DNA of 63,513 nt from Welwitschia mirabilis. Its lineage: Eukaryota > Gnetophyta > Gnetopsida > Welwitschiales. A program made the position numbers and the translations under genes. The stretch is from NCBI GenBank assembly GCA_051453625.1, contig JBOZIK010000001.1, forward strand, positions 59,786,133 to 59,849,645, given 5' to 3'. Below, piece by piece: positions 1-13,015 of this stretch (the first letter of the stretch is position 1; each line of letters begins with the position of its first letter). The notes under the pieces were generated by a model, which was given only the letters and a program-made list of their open reading frames with translations, did not search any database and was not told the DNA's origin.

Positions 1-402
1 TTTTTCTTTTTTTAGACCATTACTCATTTGGTAGTTTTCATTCCAGTTTTTATTGTAAATTTTTCAATCTAGATACTCTATTTTTCTTCTGTCATAGTTT
101 TTACTTTTTCATGTGCTTTGCAGCTCTGCTTTGTTTCAAAACTGTCACTTTCACGACTCTACTTAAGCCTCATCTTCTTGACTGACATTATTCTTTTTAA
201 AACCCTCTTCATATACCATCATCTAGTTAGTCATCTAGATGACACTGTAGAAGATGACAAATAGATTTTTTCTGACAATCATCCTAGGAATGACGTTTGG
301 ACGACCCGACAGGATGACAGTGTGTTAAAAGTGCTGATTCAATCCTTTTTCCTCATTCTTCGCTCATTTTCTCATCTTTTTCCTTAGTTCTTTTGAGTGA
401 AG

Positions 403-495
403 ATGACCCCTCTAGATAATACTAATATTTTGGAACTTATTCCACCTGATCTCGTTACCAGATTCGTGAGTTTTCATCACATTTGTAAAAAAGAG
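403..495 (+). CDS. Conserved 31-codon mini-exon of the downstream ORF (candidate)
   Basis: An ATG at 403 opens 31 codons beginning MTPLDNTNILELIPPD and ending at GAG, directly followed by gtatgt, a good plant 5' splice site. The same 31-codon frame occurs in element M (minus strand, 15968-16060) as MIPLTSTNILELIPSD. There the last codon is TAG instead of GAG and the gtatgt is ttatat. Preservation of reading frame and start codon in two diverged copies suggests a real coding exon. Its function is unknown. The matching acceptor is uncertain; ag at 957-958 after a T-rich stretch is one candidate. Decay elsewhere in the ORF means D itself is probably not functional. Confidence 0.5.
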
Positions 496-810
496 GTATG
501 TTTCTCTCTCCTTCTAGTTTTTTAGTTTTTTCTCTTGTTTTTTAGCCTTTGGACGTGTGGTTTTTACATATGTTATCCATTTTTTCATGATCTATATTTT
601 GGAACTTATGGATCTGATTTTCATCACGTGTTTTTCAAGTTATGATCACTTTCTCCTTTTACGAGGAATTCTTCTATTCTTACTTTTTGCACTCGTTTTA
701 TCACAAACCACAAGTCAAATTGTAGTGGTCCTTTAAGCAAAATCAATTAGTACGATGTGCTCTATGACTTTACCAGATTATATTTTTCATTTGAATACTT
801 TAATTTTTTA

Positions 811-952
811 ACTTACTATGGGGCCCACTACATACGCGTGTTCAGATTTCCTTCATTTTCCTTTGTTTATTTTATATTTTTTTACTTACTGTGGGGCCCA
901 CTACATACACCGTGTTCAGATTTCCTTCATTTTACTTTGTTTATTTTCTTAT
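811..952 (+). repeat. 73-bp tandem duplication carrying ggggcccac twice
   Basis: Two adjacent copies start at 811 and 884 (period 73). Each contains ggggcccactacatac followed by ttcagatttccttcatttt. The ggggcccac cores lie at 820-828 and 893-901. GGNCCCAC is the known binding consensus of plant TCP factors, so these are possible TCP sites; that role is inference. The duplication lies in the probable intron between the mini-exon and the downstream ORF. A 119-codon open frame across it (757-1116) is Phe-rich and looks fortuitous. Confidence 0.75.
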
Positions 953-1472
953 GTGTAGGCAATTCGGGACTCATTGCATTTTTTAGATGGGAAAAAGACA
1001 TATTTTTAGCATTTTTGATATTTTTTATTGATTTTGGGGTCATTTATTGCACATTTATGCAATGTTTTCATCATGTTTATTTGCTTTCGTATGATGAGTT
1101 TTGTGTTTATGATTGAGAAGGCCATGTACACGTAGAACTAAATAAACACATGCTTTATCTGAGTTAGTAGAGTAGGCAGTAGGTCCTTTAGTTGAACCTG
1201 AGGTACAGCACGAGGAATATATACACCTACCACCTCGACACGGATGATCTATGAGCATACAGACAGCTAGCATTCATGTCGAGAGCCACTTCAATGATTT
1301 CATGAGCTATTTAGAGCCTAAGGTTGATCAAAGACTGATAGAGCTACAGCTCAAAATGATTACAGATTCATAGGGTGCTTATTATGCTTTAGAGATGAGA
1401 TAATTTTATGATATCGTACATATAGAGAGGATCTTACATATGGTCAGCTACAGAATCACCTCGTTGCATATA

Positions 1473-1981
1473 NNNNNNNNNNNNNNNNNNNNNNNNNNNN
1501 NNNNNNNNNNNNNNNNNNNNNNNNNNNNNNNNNNNNNNNNNNNNNNNNNNNNNNNNNNNNNNNNNNNNNNNNNNNNNNNNNNNNNNNNNNNNNNNNNNNN
1601 NNNNNNNNNNNNNNNNNNNNNNNNNNNNNNNNNNNNNNNNNNNNNNNNNNNNNNNNNNNNNNNNNNNNNNNNNNNNNNNNNNNNNNNNNNNNNNNNNNNN
1701 NNNNNNNNNNNNNNNNNNNNNNNNNNNNNNNNNNNNNNNNNNNNNNNNNNNNNNNNNNNNNNNNNNNNNNNNNNNNNNNNNNNNNNNNNNNNNNNNNNNN
1801 NNNNNNNNNNNNNNNNNNNNNNNNNNNNNNNNNNNNNNNNNNNNNNNNNNNNNNNNNNNNNNNNNNNNNNNNNNNNNNNNNNNNNNNNNNNNNNNNNNNN
1901 NNNNNNNNNNNNNNNNNNNNNNNNNNNNNNNNNNNNNNNNNNNNNNNNNNNNNNNNNNNNNNNNNNNNNNNNNNNNNNNNN
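1473..1981. other. Assembly gap, 509 N
   Basis: Unsequenced or masked bases inside the downstream ORF of element D. Open frames running through this gap are meaningless. Confidence 0.99.
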
Positions 1982-2301
1982 ATCTCACATAGCAGTCATC
2001 ATAGATCTTAGAGGTCTTGGCAGTTTACAAATCCATTCAGCTAGTGGAACAGAGGATCGTCGAGCTTATGACATCATTTTAGATATTTCAGCTGACATGA
2101 TCCCTGATCAACAAGGTGTGAATGTTACTCAGCTAACTTCTATCTATAGAGTTTTACATAAGGGACTAATTCATAACATCAGTTCATTATACCATGATAG
2201 TCATGCTATGGTCACACACTTATAGATTCTGATAACTTTCCATCAGGAGGAGCAGATGGATTTATCAACTTTCATTTGGAGGAGACTTCGATCCATGATT
2301 A

Positions 2302-3065
2302 NNNNNNNNNNNNNNNNNNNNNNNNNNNNNNNNNNNNNNNNNNNNNNNNNNNNNNNNNNNNNNNNNNNNNNNNNNNNNNNNNNNNNNNNNNNNNNNNNNN
2401 NNNNNNNNNNNNNNNNNNNNNNNNNNNNNNNNNNNNNNNNNNNNNNNNNNNNNNNNNNNNNNNNNNNNNNNNNNNNNNNNNNNNNNNNNNNNNNNNNNNN
2501 NNNNNNNNNNNNNNNNNNNNNNNNNNNNNNNNNNNNNNNNNNNNNNNNNNNNNNNNNNNNNNNNNNNNNNNNNNNNNNNNNNNNNNNNNNNNNNNNNNNN
2601 NNNNNNNNNNNNNNNNNNNNNNNNNNNNNNNNNNNNNNNNNNNNNNNNNNNNNNNNNNNNNNNNNNNNNNNNNNNNNNNNNNNNNNNNNNNNNNNNNNNN
2701 NNNNNNNNNNNNNNNNNNNNNNNNNNNNNNNNNNNNNNNNNNNNNNNNNNNNNNNNNNNNNNNNNNNNNNNNNNNNNNNNNNNNNNNNNNNNNNNNNNNN
2801 NNNNNNNNNNNNNNNNNNNNNNNNNNNNNNNNNNNNNNNNNNNNNNNNNNNNNNNNNNNNNNNNNNNNNNNNNNNNNNNNNNNNNNNNNNNNNNNNNNNN
2901 NNNNNNNNNNNNNNNNNNNNNNNNNNNNNNNNNNNNNNNNNNNNNNNNNNNNNNNNNNNNNNNNNNNNNNNNNNNNNNNNNNNNNNNNNNNNNNNNNNNN
3001 NNNNNNNNNNNNNNNNNNNNNNNNNNNNNNNNNNNNNNNNNNNNNNNNNNNNNNNNNNNNNNNNN
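2302..3065. other. Assembly gap, 764 N
   Basis: Second gap inside the downstream ORF of element D. It hides the rest of the central domain. Confidence 0.99.
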
Positions 3066-4111
3066 CCTCCTTTCTGCTTTATTCAGATGATTCGGGATAC
3101 CAGAGCCTATAGGTGAGCATCGTTTGACACATATTTAGACTTTTGTTCATTATTTATAGGATATGAGTATTCAGGTACTAGGAGAGGCCAAGAGACCTTA
3201 GGTACAGAGACCTGCAGGTGGAGCATCATTAAAGTAGATCCAGGCCCTTCTAGTTAAGAGTACTAAGATCCTTAGAGGATTTATGGATCAACGGATGACA
3301 TCCTTTAAGTAGAAAGTGGAGCAACGGATCACATCCTTCGAGCAGAGAGTCGAGCAGTGGTTCGCATCTATAAAGAGGAGAGCACAACATACAAAAGACC
3401 AGATCGTGGACATGCGTCAGCGTATTGTCTCCATGCAGTAAAATGTGATAGTAGACCTTCTAGAGTTAGTATGTGTTCAGGGAAATGAGATGGTTAGATC
3501 CATTATAGCATTTCTATATGAGCGTCTCCCTACAGATTTAGATCATCCTCCTTCCTCTTCCCCTACTCTTGAGCCAGTTACTGATTTAGAATTTATCATG
3601 CATAGATGAGAGAAGTAATTTTAGTCTATATTTTATATCCCGCTTCTACACTTTTTGTATTAAAAACTCTCGTTATTATATAGATATATCATTCTATTTC
3701 AGCATCGTGTATGCTTCTTCTGATTCTTGCATGACTAATCTTTCTATTTTTATGATGAGGATTACATTTCATTTCAAGCGCATTTTTTATTTTAACTATT
3801 TATCACAGTGAGGGGCTGCTTATCATGATTTTCTGGTTGATTATTAATTAATGAAAAATTTGATTTCTGTCGCAGGTTCCACTTTTGAAGAATTTTTCAT
3901 GTGACTGTCATCCCCTACATCGTCCGGACGATACCGACGGACGACTACCAAGTACTTCTGTTCAGTTTTTGAGTTTTCCAGTAAGTTAGTTTATCTTTCA
4001 AATATTCTGTAATTCTTTATTGTCAGATGCTTTCTTTAGATATCCTAGTTTTTATTGTCAAAAACATAGCTCTTAAATAAGGTTTACTACCTAGTTTTAT
4101 CAGGGACTGAC

Positions 4112-4130
4112 AAGGCTGAGTGGGGGGCTA
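4112..4130 (+). other. Polypurine tract of element D
   Basis: aaggctgagtggggggcta lies directly upstream of the LTR start at 4131. The homologous tract in M reads aaggctaagtagtgggtta on the minus strand, and in the tandem array aaaggctaagttggaggtta. This is the expected primer site for plus-strand DNA synthesis. Confidence 0.8.
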
Positions 4131-4691
4131 TATTGCAATGCCAACTTAGGTGTATTTGATAGGGTATTTTGAGTTGTTTTGCAGATAAATCAACAAATAA
4201 ATTCTTAGTTCCAAGAACAATCGAGAATCCAAGAGCACAAGACAAAAACATGCAAATATCAGATAAAATACAAGCGATTCATGTAGATTCAAAGGAGTAT
4301 CATTTTTAAATTATAATTCTATAAATGACAAAGCAATTCCATTGACAAAAGATTAAGAAAATACTATTGTCTGCTCTGTCGTCCACACAATAGTTAGAAC
4401 GACAACCCTAATTGAGTTATAAACAGACTTCTTTCTAGATAACTTNNNNNNNNNNNNNNNNNNNNNNNNNNNNNNNNNNNNNNNCACACCATCATCTAGA
4501 CAATATAAGTAGACGACATATATAGAACCAGTCGATGACAGTTTATATGTAATTCATAAACAGTAAACTAAAAGCTAAGCAGATAAATCATTGTCAATCC
4601 TCGTCGTCTCCTCCATCATTTAGATGATCATCAAGATGATACTATTCTCTATCACTTTTATAGAATGTATTCCTGAGTTGTCACCCCTTTA

Positions 4692-4953
4692 TTATGACTT
4701 TATTTTGCATGTTATCTAGAGTTTCTAATTTATCTTTCTATTAGTTTTCCTTTCCCTTTCTGTCTATAAAAAAAGNNNNNNNNNNNNNNNNNNNNNNNNN
4801 NNNNNNNNNNNNNNNNNNNNNNNNNNNNNNNNNNNNNNNNNNNNNNNNNNNNNNNNNNNNNNNNNNNNNNNNNNNTTTATTTTGCATGTTATCTAGAGTT
4901 TCTAATTTCTCTTTCTATTAGTTTTCCTTTCCCTTTCTGTCTATAAAAAAAGG
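4692..4953 (+). repeat. Same 85-bp sequence on both sides of a 100-N gap
   Basis: The segment tttattttgcatgttatc through ctataaaaaaag occurs at about 4692-4775 and again at 4876-4953, separated by exactly 100 N. The copies differ at about one position. This is most simply an unresolved contig overlap, so the LTR probably contains the segment only once. Confidence 0.8.
4942..4949 (+). promoter_or_regulatory. TATA box in LTR of element D
   Basis: tataaaaa after a T/C-rich stretch and before ggtctccccc. It aligns in position with tataaata of LTR B in the tandem array (38536-38543), supporting a shared Pol II promoter at the U3/R junction. Confidence 0.6.
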
Positions 4954-5251
4954 TCTCCCCCTTGATCCCTAATCATCTTTAATAGTACCTAACATTTTTG
5001 TGATAGAAGATCTTGGGACCGGAGAATCATCTTGTAATCCAGAGAGACGTTACTTTGGTATTAGATGGCGTATCCTCCATTGAGGAAGGACTACTTTGTG
5101 ATATAGATGTTATTTATATCTTTAATATGAATTATCCTTTTTATCAATAATTGCAGAAACTTATCCCTCATAGTTTATGTTATTAAGATTCGTGATAGGT
5201 TTCTTTGATTATATAGATTATGAGGGCAACCTTTATTAAGGTTAAGCTTGA

Positions 5252-5343
5252 GTAGATTAGTTGCATCGTTATTTCAATTTCATAGATTAGTTGCATCGTT
5301 ATCTTAATTTCATATATTAGTTTTGCATCATTATTTCAATTTC
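5252..5343 (+). repeat. Three 30-32 bp tandem units in the LTR
   Basis: Units at 5252-5281, 5282-5311 and 5312-5343 share tagattagttgcatcgtta and ttcaatttc, with small differences. They are not present as a triplet in LTRs A-C of the tandem array. Confidence 0.8.
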
Positions 5344-5844
5344 ATGTATTGTAGTTTAATTCAGTAGATTAAGATTACATATTTATTTCTTGAAATCAAC
5401 TCTTTATTATCAGTACCACTTGCCTTCGATGGAATTACAACATTTGGTTCATTCTTGACTATACTAGTGTGCTGTATTTTACATCTTATTTATGATTAAT
5501 AGAATTGAGATTGAAGAGTGAAACATTGTATAAATACACATCGTAACAGCCATAAGCCATTATAAACTTGGATTTTTATGAAGATAATAAGATGTTATAA
5601 AATTAGATTTTTATGATGGCTATAATACATCATAACTTCAAAATATGATGTAAAAATAATAACCAAATTATTAAAACTTATTAGGTAGGTCTCAAGTTTA
5701 TCAATTATGGCTACTCTTCAATCTAGCCAAAAAAAATGATTTTTTAAAGCCTTAACACCATGGAAAAGGAGTTACGCAAAGGATACAAAATTCCTCTTCG
5801 CTTTTGCTTATATTATATACAAATAACTTTGTTTTTATTTAACG

Positions 5845-5892
5845 ACTAAGGTATCTCTTATAGAAATAACTAAGGTATCTCTTAAAGAAATA
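5845..5892 (+). repeat. 24-bp tandem duplication
   Basis: actaaggtatctcttatag plus aaata, repeated once with a single difference (units 5845-5868 and 5869-5892). Confidence 0.8.
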
Positions 5893-6653
5893 ACTTTATT
5901 TCAATTTGATGTACTAAAAGTTGTGAATCTTATCAAAATAATTAATTACAAGAAATAGGTAGAAGTAATCTTTTAAATCACTTGTATAACCTAGAATAAA
6001 CTATCAATGCAAAATTTGCTTTTGAAATATAAGGGCTAAAGTTATTATGTACGTTTTACATTGCTACAGAATTTAGGATAGTACTGCATGGCAGAAATCA
6101 TTTACCTTTTAAAAAATATAGTAGCATCAATTATTTAACATTAAAGTTATAAATGTTAAATATCTTTACATATAATATTGACAAAATAATTGTAAAATTA
6201 CTTTAATTGTTGCAAAATTATTATGTATCCATATAAAATGATCATTTAATTTTAATTCTATAAAGTTAATAGAATTTATTCCTAGCCATTAATGAAACAG
6301 GAAAAATAAAGATATCAGAGTCATAAGAAATAAAATTATACTACTGCAAAATTTAGACCTTATGTTAAACCTATTTTTTGCACAAGAATCCATAAGTATT
6401 TTGAGACCTAAGTAAAAATTGAATTTACTTGGAATATTGCTAGTAGATAACTACTTATAAGGCTTTTATGATCTACATCATAACAAAATTGATGAATGTT
6501 TGTTAAATTGCTACATTTGAAGTTTAATTTAATATTACATAAAAAATAGCTATTATTCATCTTATCATTCTAAAGAATAAAACAAGATAACCAATCCTTC
6601 TCCTTGTCATTTACTTTTTTCTATGTGTTTATGTTCTTTCTCTTAAAATAAGA

Positions 6654-7195
6654 NNNNNNNNNNNNNNNNNNNNNNNNNNNNNNNNNNNNNNNNNNNNNNN
6701 NNNNNNNNNNNNNNNNNNNNNNNNNNNNNNNNNNNNNNNNNNNNNNNNNNNNNNNNNNNNNNNNNNNNNNNNNNNNNNNNNNNNNNNNNNNNNNNNNNNN
6801 NNNNNNNNNNNNNNNNNNNNNNNNNNNNNNNNNNNNNNNNNNNNNNNNNNNNNNNNNNNNNNNNNNNNNNNNNNNNNNNNNNNNNNNNNNNNNNNNNNNN
6901 NNNNNNNNNNNNNNNNNNNNNNNNNNNNNNNNNNNNNNNNNNNNNNNNNNNNNNNNNNNNNNNNNNNNNNNNNNNNNNNNNNNNNNNNNNNNNNNNNNNN
7001 NNNNNNNNNNNNNNNNNNNNNNNNNNNNNNNNNNNNNNNNNNNNNNNNNNNNNNNNNNNNNNNNNNNNNNNNNNNNNNNNNNNNNNNNNNNNNNNNNNNN
7101 NNNNNNNNNNNNNNNNNNNNNNNNNNNNNNNNNNNNNNNNNNNNNNNNNNNNNNNNNNNNNNNNNNNNNNNNNNNNNNNNNNNNNNNNNNNNNNN
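6654..7195. other. Assembly gap, 542 N
   Basis: Gap in unassigned AT-rich DNA. Confidence 0.99.
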
Positions 7196-10100
7196 TGCAA
7201 AATATTTGTATTAAAATACTTTATTTTTGTAGAATGGTACAATGGTATTTTTAGGTATCCCACATGGACTAAATACAATGATCTGATAATGCTTCTAAAT
7301 AGAACTGATTAAGAGCTTATTAGGGGATTTTTGTTAGCATAAAATGAACTCAAAGTTTATAATAAAATGTTTAACATGAACTATTACTATTATTTGATAT
7401 ATTGTAAAAGTTTCATATGGTGATGCTTATGATGATGCCACTATGAATTAATCATGTAACATAACAGTTTCTTTAAAGGTATGTCATTCTAGCTTAGTAA
7501 TCCAATGAGTTAGAGTTTTATAGAACATTATATCTTATTAAGTAATCCATGACCTCATTCACATCTTTCAACATATCATTTGATGCATGTAAGAGTCTTG
7601 GAATGCATAAGTTCTTGATTTATTATAATTAATCATATGCCTAATACTTGATCTTTGTTAATTAAGAAAACTAAAATCATATCCACACACTATTACCAAT
7701 ATTTAAAAGTCTAAAACACTTATAAGTCCCTAGTCAATGGATGTATATTTATTTAATTATGGGACTTATAGACTAAGTCTCATTAGATAAGAGCTATGAA
7801 ATAATTTGCAAGTTATAAGGTCTCCTATGATATAATATGTAAGTCATGACATCTGTTAAACATAATAAATATAAGTATTTACATGTGCAAACATGATACA
7901 ATACATGTTTAGGCTAGTATATTTCAAGGAAGTTACCCTATTATGGAGTAAAGATCTATACATTTGATAGATAAGTACTATAGGCTATGCTCTCAATCAG
8001 TAACCTTAGTAATACTCTTAGAATTTTCAAATTTTAGAGATAGTAAACTTTTATGTTTAATGTTCTTCTTTTAAAAATGTTATTATAATTTCTACCATCA
8101 TTGAAGTTATAATTTCTCTTTCTCTCATAGCTTTTGATTCTAATAATAATTGTGTAATTTGTTGATTTGAGATCCTTCACTTTTAACATAATTACAATTT
8201 CTTCTTTATAGTTGAAAAAATTGGTAAACACAATGGTTTCTTTTTTTATTTGGAAGTCTTTTATAGGTTACATAAATTCCTGATATCATTGACAAAAACT
8301 TTACTATGAGCTAGAATACTCCTCTTAAATCTAAAAATCAAAATAAAATTTCTCTTTTAGATAACATAAGGGATTGCAGAGCCCTATTTATATGTACTAG
8401 ATAGTGATATTAGTTTTTGATTATCCTTTATTAAAGTTATAAATTCAATTATCATGTCATAAATAATCCAAATTATTAAGAAATAATGCTTCTTTCTCTT
8501 ATTTATATGACATGTTGATTTCTATTATTTCAGTCCTAAATCATACTTAGCTTAGAAAAATATTTGAGAAATAATAATAAATTGGACAAGTCTTATTCAT
8601 TTATGATAACTCAAGAAGGAAAGTCTCATAAGCCAATATATTAGAAGGATTTACCACTAATATAAAGTCTCATAAGCCAATACTAAAGAAATTTAGAGAT
8701 ATAAAGAATCTACATATGGATTTTCACCAACTTAGATGAGATTTATGATAAGTTATTTCATGGTATAGATTGATGACTACTATGTAGGAAATAGATTCCA
8801 AATAGATATCCTAATCTAATGCAAGGTATTACAAGAATGACCTACAGTAACTAAGTATAAAAACTTCTATTGGAAATACATATAGGTTATTAGTGGTAAG
8901 AATACTACAATATGGCTATGTGTTAAGGCCATAGTTATTTGAATTAAATTGGAATAAAGTGGACAAGGTACAATGGCATATGTTTTTTTCATAAGATAAA
9001 TTATTGATTAATAAAAAAGATGTGAATAGTAAACTAGAATAATGAAGATATAATATTAATTAAACAAATTAAATTTACAAAATCATGATAAAATATGAAA
9101 AGTCAAATTTTAGTGAGAAGTTATTTAGGGTTTTGCAAAAGTGATCAATTTTTTGATATAAGGTTAATGTATAATAGAATTATGAGATAGAAGAATATCT
9201 TTCATGCAAAACTAAATTTTAGTTGATAAAGTAAAGACATATTAGTGTAATATTCTATGGGGAATGTATACCCATTAAATTCAAGCAATCATATTGCAAA
9301 ATTATGATAAGACCTTATAGTGTAATTACAAGTGAGGAAAGTGTTACATGTAGATGAATGTATGATGCAACACAAATGGGTAGGGAAAAAATAGTACATT
9401 GGAGGTAGCCAAGATATATTCTTGCTTTGGGAGGAAATTGAAATAGCTTTAGCATGTATAGTATATAAAAAAGACAACACTTATTAGGAGGATAAAGTTA
9501 ATTTAATAGAAAATACTAGTGAGAAGAAAAGATTATCAAGATCATGAAGTATGAGTGACTAGGGACATGAAGAAAAATAAAGTACTAATGGATCTAGCCC
9601 ATTATCAAGATATGAATGGAAAAATGAAACATGAAAACTAATTTTATTTAAATATAATAATACATGCAAAAATAAAAAGTAAACTTCCTATAAATGATGT
9701 TTGACATGCATAATATGAATAATGATATTAGACATGCATGATATTAGGAATGCAAAAATAAGGAAGCAATCTCATTATAGTATGAAAATTTAAAACTGGC
9801 AAAGTTAATCTCTTTTAAAGTAAAATATATTACACCCTTTAGCTGGGTATGGCCATCAACATGTTTGCCACTTACAACATCCTATGATGCTATTAACCAA
9901 AATTTAAATTGAAAGTTAAAAATAACTTCAATAAATAAAACAAATTTGAGAAATTAATAAAATACTCATAAATTCTTACTAAATAAATATGACATGTCTA
10001 CATCCTTTTTAACTTTTTTTTTAAAGCCTACATACCCAAAATATCAAAGCAAAAAGAAGAATGATAAATAAGGATGTACCAAGAGCTATTTTATCTATGC

Positions 10101-13010
10101 CTATTGTACTTAATCTAGTTGATCTTTCTCCTGCATTATCAACTATTAATTTAATTGTTTCATACATGTTAAAATTAGTTTTTCTACTTCTCATCTATTT
10201 TGTCATTTAAGGGTCTCCTAATAGGAAATAATAAATTACATGTTAAAATTTATCTGCCTTATGTGCAGATGGATGAATTAGGAAACATACTTACACACCT
10301 CGTGCAATATGTAGATTTGGTAGAAAATAGTAAGGCCAAAAATCATTTAAATGTTTATAGGTTTCATTGATGAAAGGTAATTGCAAGCCTTTGTATACCA
10401 AGATTATTGAAGTATGTTATACTATTGTAAATATCCAAAGTTCAAGGTTTAGATACTTAATATTGTTAAAGTTAATAAAATAGATAGACATTGCACTTCA
10501 GCCATTTTTCAAATTTATGCCTTCTTTAAGTGAGTTTTCTATACTTCTAAATTAATTCTCCCCCTATATGTCTTAGAAGTAAGGGGTTTTGAACATCATT
10601 GTGCCCTCATAAGGTAATGGAAATTCACATATTATGGGATTTATTATAAAGTGGAAATACAATTTTAAGAATTTTCACTCTCACATTGCAAGTGATTAGT
10701 TGAATATGATACTTATTGAAAAAGATGCATATTAGAACTTTCTAAATTTTCACTTTGGGTCTTCTCACAGATAGGATTTTCTTCTAATCTACAATTCAAA
10801 TTAGCTATCTAAAAATCTATTTAAGATATTAAAATAATTATCATAACTTTATTAAAAATAACTTTGCAATTATTACCTAAAATGCATTTTAATATTTCTA
10901 AATAGACTCTTATATATTTTGGTTATAACATCTTAAATTTTTTTATATACTTTTCCAAGAGCTAATAATAACATCATGTTTTAGAGGCAAAGGCTTATTA
11001 GCAACACATGTAAATAACATAATAAAGAGATAATCCAAAGCATTTCAGTGAGTAGGATATTACAGTTTTAGTACCATGTTTCAACATATTTTATTTTGCT
11101 AAATCTATTGATACCTATAATTCTTAAACTAATGTAACAAATGTTGTCTGAAGAGTAATATGAGTTTATATCTTCAACATCTCAGATGAGTCTTAGAATT
11201 TTGAAGATTTATTCATTGATCTTAGATGCAATAAATTTTTCTTCTTCCAAATAGATATGAGGGAGAGAGAAAAGAAGGCAAAGTAATAGCCAACCAATTT
11301 GTTTGTGAGAGAGAGTAAAGGAGAAAATTAGCATATAAATTTTTGCCCATGCTTGAATTCTATGTAATAGTGAATTCCACCTTAATTTACATCACATTAC
11401 ACAAGTTGAAATCAATTGTACAAATTAATTACTTCATTTACCAAATGCTTTTATTTTTTCATATTAATGATTTTCTAGAGACATTTTATATTTGTTTTTG
11501 AATTTGTTGAAATATTTATAATAATTCTATGATAATAATGCTACTCTATATATAGAGATTTATTATGATAGTTTTCATCATAATATGTTCATCATTAGCT
11601 TCTTGATCTAAAAACTTAAAACTATTAAATATTCTTAATTTTCATATGTATAGGACAAGTTGGATTATCTTAATCTAAATATCTATTTATACTCTAACTT
11701 CATAATTGGATGTTAACATTAAAATGTTGCTAGAGTAGAATTAGTATGATTTATATTTCCTATTATAACTTACTGATTCAATTACATGATCTAATTTTTT
11801 AAAGTAATATTATAACATGGAATTATGAATTAGTATTTTGCATAAGATAATAATATTATTAAAGAAGCCTTTAGATTATAAAAATTTTAGCAGTAATGTA
11901 ATATAGATGAAAATATGTAATAGTATTATAATAAATAACTATAGTTCCATTAACAAAAACTCTATATGTTAAGGAATATGAAACTACATAAAAGTATCAT
12001 TATATATTTTATAGGACGATGACATAGTAATATTACTTTCTCATAGTTTCATCATTACTCAACCTTATGACACCATTAAACTAGTCATATTATGATGTTC
12101 ATACTAAAGAGCCATCAATTTTATACTATAATATCACTTGCATTTAATGTCATGATATAAGTTCTATTATTTACATTAAATAACATCACTATGCAGTAGT
12201 TCCATTCTTACTCTATGATAATTTGATAGATGACAACCTAAATCATGCTTACAATATTATAAGCATGGTTTTGTATTATTACAAAATATTATTACCTTCT
12301 AGTAACAACACCTTTACTACATCATCTCACTAGTATGATACCAATTTAAATGGTAATCTAATATATGTTATAAAACTTCATTAGTTGTGTTGTACTTAGT
12401 AAATAATAATGTTACTAGAAATGTGATGCTATATTATTATACAATAACATTACCTTAATGTAGCTTCATTCTTATTCTATGATCACTTGTGGGCCATGCT
12501 TATGGTAATACACCAGAGTTTCATTCTATTATATGATAAATTCACTATACCACAATGTCATAGTTTTATTTATATTTGTGGTACTACCTCTATTATCATT
12601 GTTTGAACAATTATGCTAGTAGTATATTTTTTTAGTGGAATGATGCATATTTGATGGCACTATTATGTAAGTTTATGTATGCTACTTTTAGTATTGTTAA
12701 TGTATTATAAATATCACCAACTTGTTATTGTAAATGATATTTAAGTTATAATAATACCTTAATTTATGACACTACTTATGGCAGTATTTTTAAGTTATAA
12801 AAATTTTATGTAATATGAAAATAATGTCCTTTATGAGATTTTTTTTCTTGCATTACCAATTGGTTTAACATGAAAGATAAGGATGCATCATATGTTTTTC
12901 GATTTGCTAAATGTATACAATCTAAGAATTACATGTTTATCATTTTATTTTAAGATAACTTTATTATAATTTAAACTTGATAGCCTATCATTTTTATCAA
13001 TATCACAAAT

Positions 13011-13015
13011 ATATT
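13011..13015. repeat. Target site duplication of element M, left copy
   Basis: atatt directly outside the left LTR edge. It is identical to 26662-26666 on the other side. A 5-bp duplication is what Ty3/gypsy integrases make. Confidence 0.85.

Larger units (their letters stand above)
1112..3620 (+). pseudogene. Downstream ORF remnant of element D (plant retrotransposon accessory protein)
   Basis: Frame-broken coding sequence interrupted by two N runs. Readable pieces include GPLVEPEVQHEEYIHLPP and IHVESHFNDFMSYLEPKVD near 1180-1340. Another piece is an uninterrupted stretch at about 1990-2222 that includes QGVNVTQLTSIYRVLHKGL and HDSHAMVTHL. After one stop comes EEQMDLSTFIWRRLRSMI (about 2250-2300). 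The tail near 3255-3600 encodes repeated FEQRVEQW-like and ERRAQHTKDQIVD-like helical segments, then PSSSPTLEPVTD. The block with IHNISSLY...MVTHL...MDLSTFI resembles the 'putative plant transposon protein' domain found next to gag-pol in Tat/Athila-like elements; this is recognised from memory and moderately sure. The protein's role in the element is not established. Several in-frame TAG/TGA codons show the copy is dead. Confidence 0.55.
1..4130 (+). mobile_element. Element D: 3' internal part of a Ty3/gypsy element
   Basis: This is internal sequence of a plus-strand LTR retrotransposon whose 5' half lies outside the window. It ends in a purine-rich tract directly followed by an LTR at 4131. 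Parts of it align with the reverse complement of element M: 325-560 with about 15930-16130, 1110-1340 with about 15200-15440, and 3255-3620 with about 14690-15060. D and M are therefore one family in opposite orientation. The region holds a short leader exon, a probable intron, and a downstream ORF remnant of the kind found 3' of pol in Tat/Athila-like elements. Two N runs (1473-1981, 2302-3065) remove about 1.27 kb. No RT or integrase is visible here. Family placement rests on shared sequence with M, which does carry pol. Confidence 0.8.
4131..5548 (+). mobile_element. LTR of element D (3' LTR)
   Basis: The LTR starts at tattgcaatgcc (TG decayed to TA) just after the polypurine tract and ends at atcgtaaca. 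Start and end match the other LTRs of the family, which begin tgttgcgctgcc-like and end acaaca-like. Length is 1418 including a 39-N gap (4446-4484) and a 100-N gap (4776-4875). Conserved landmarks are the tctgtcgtccacacaatag motif near 4375, a TATA box at 4942, and the triplicated 30-bp repeat at 5252-5343. The 3' flank begins gccat, so the target duplication should read gccat if the 5' end is ever found. Confidence 0.85.
5549..13010. other. Unassigned AT-rich DNA
   Basis: About 7.4 kb with no recognisable gene or transposon domain in either strand. It includes a 542-N gap at 6654-7195. Only short stop-bounded frames occur. Together with 26667 onwards it forms the pre-insertion site of element M, since the atatt target duplication flanks both sides. 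It may be host intergenic DNA or very old repeats. Confidence 0.6.

Noticed and set aside
757-1116. 119-codon plus-strand open frame
   Set aside because: Phe/Tyr-rich translation of T-rich DNA that spans the 73-bp duplication in a probable intron; no conservation in element M.
1434-3116. Long open frames across the first gaps
   Set aside because: Most of each frame is N; only the short sequenced ends are real and they belong to the downstream ORF remnant.
11500-12850. Repetitive-looking tatgat/cattac composition
   Set aside because: No consistent period or unit could be found; low-complexity AT-rich DNA.
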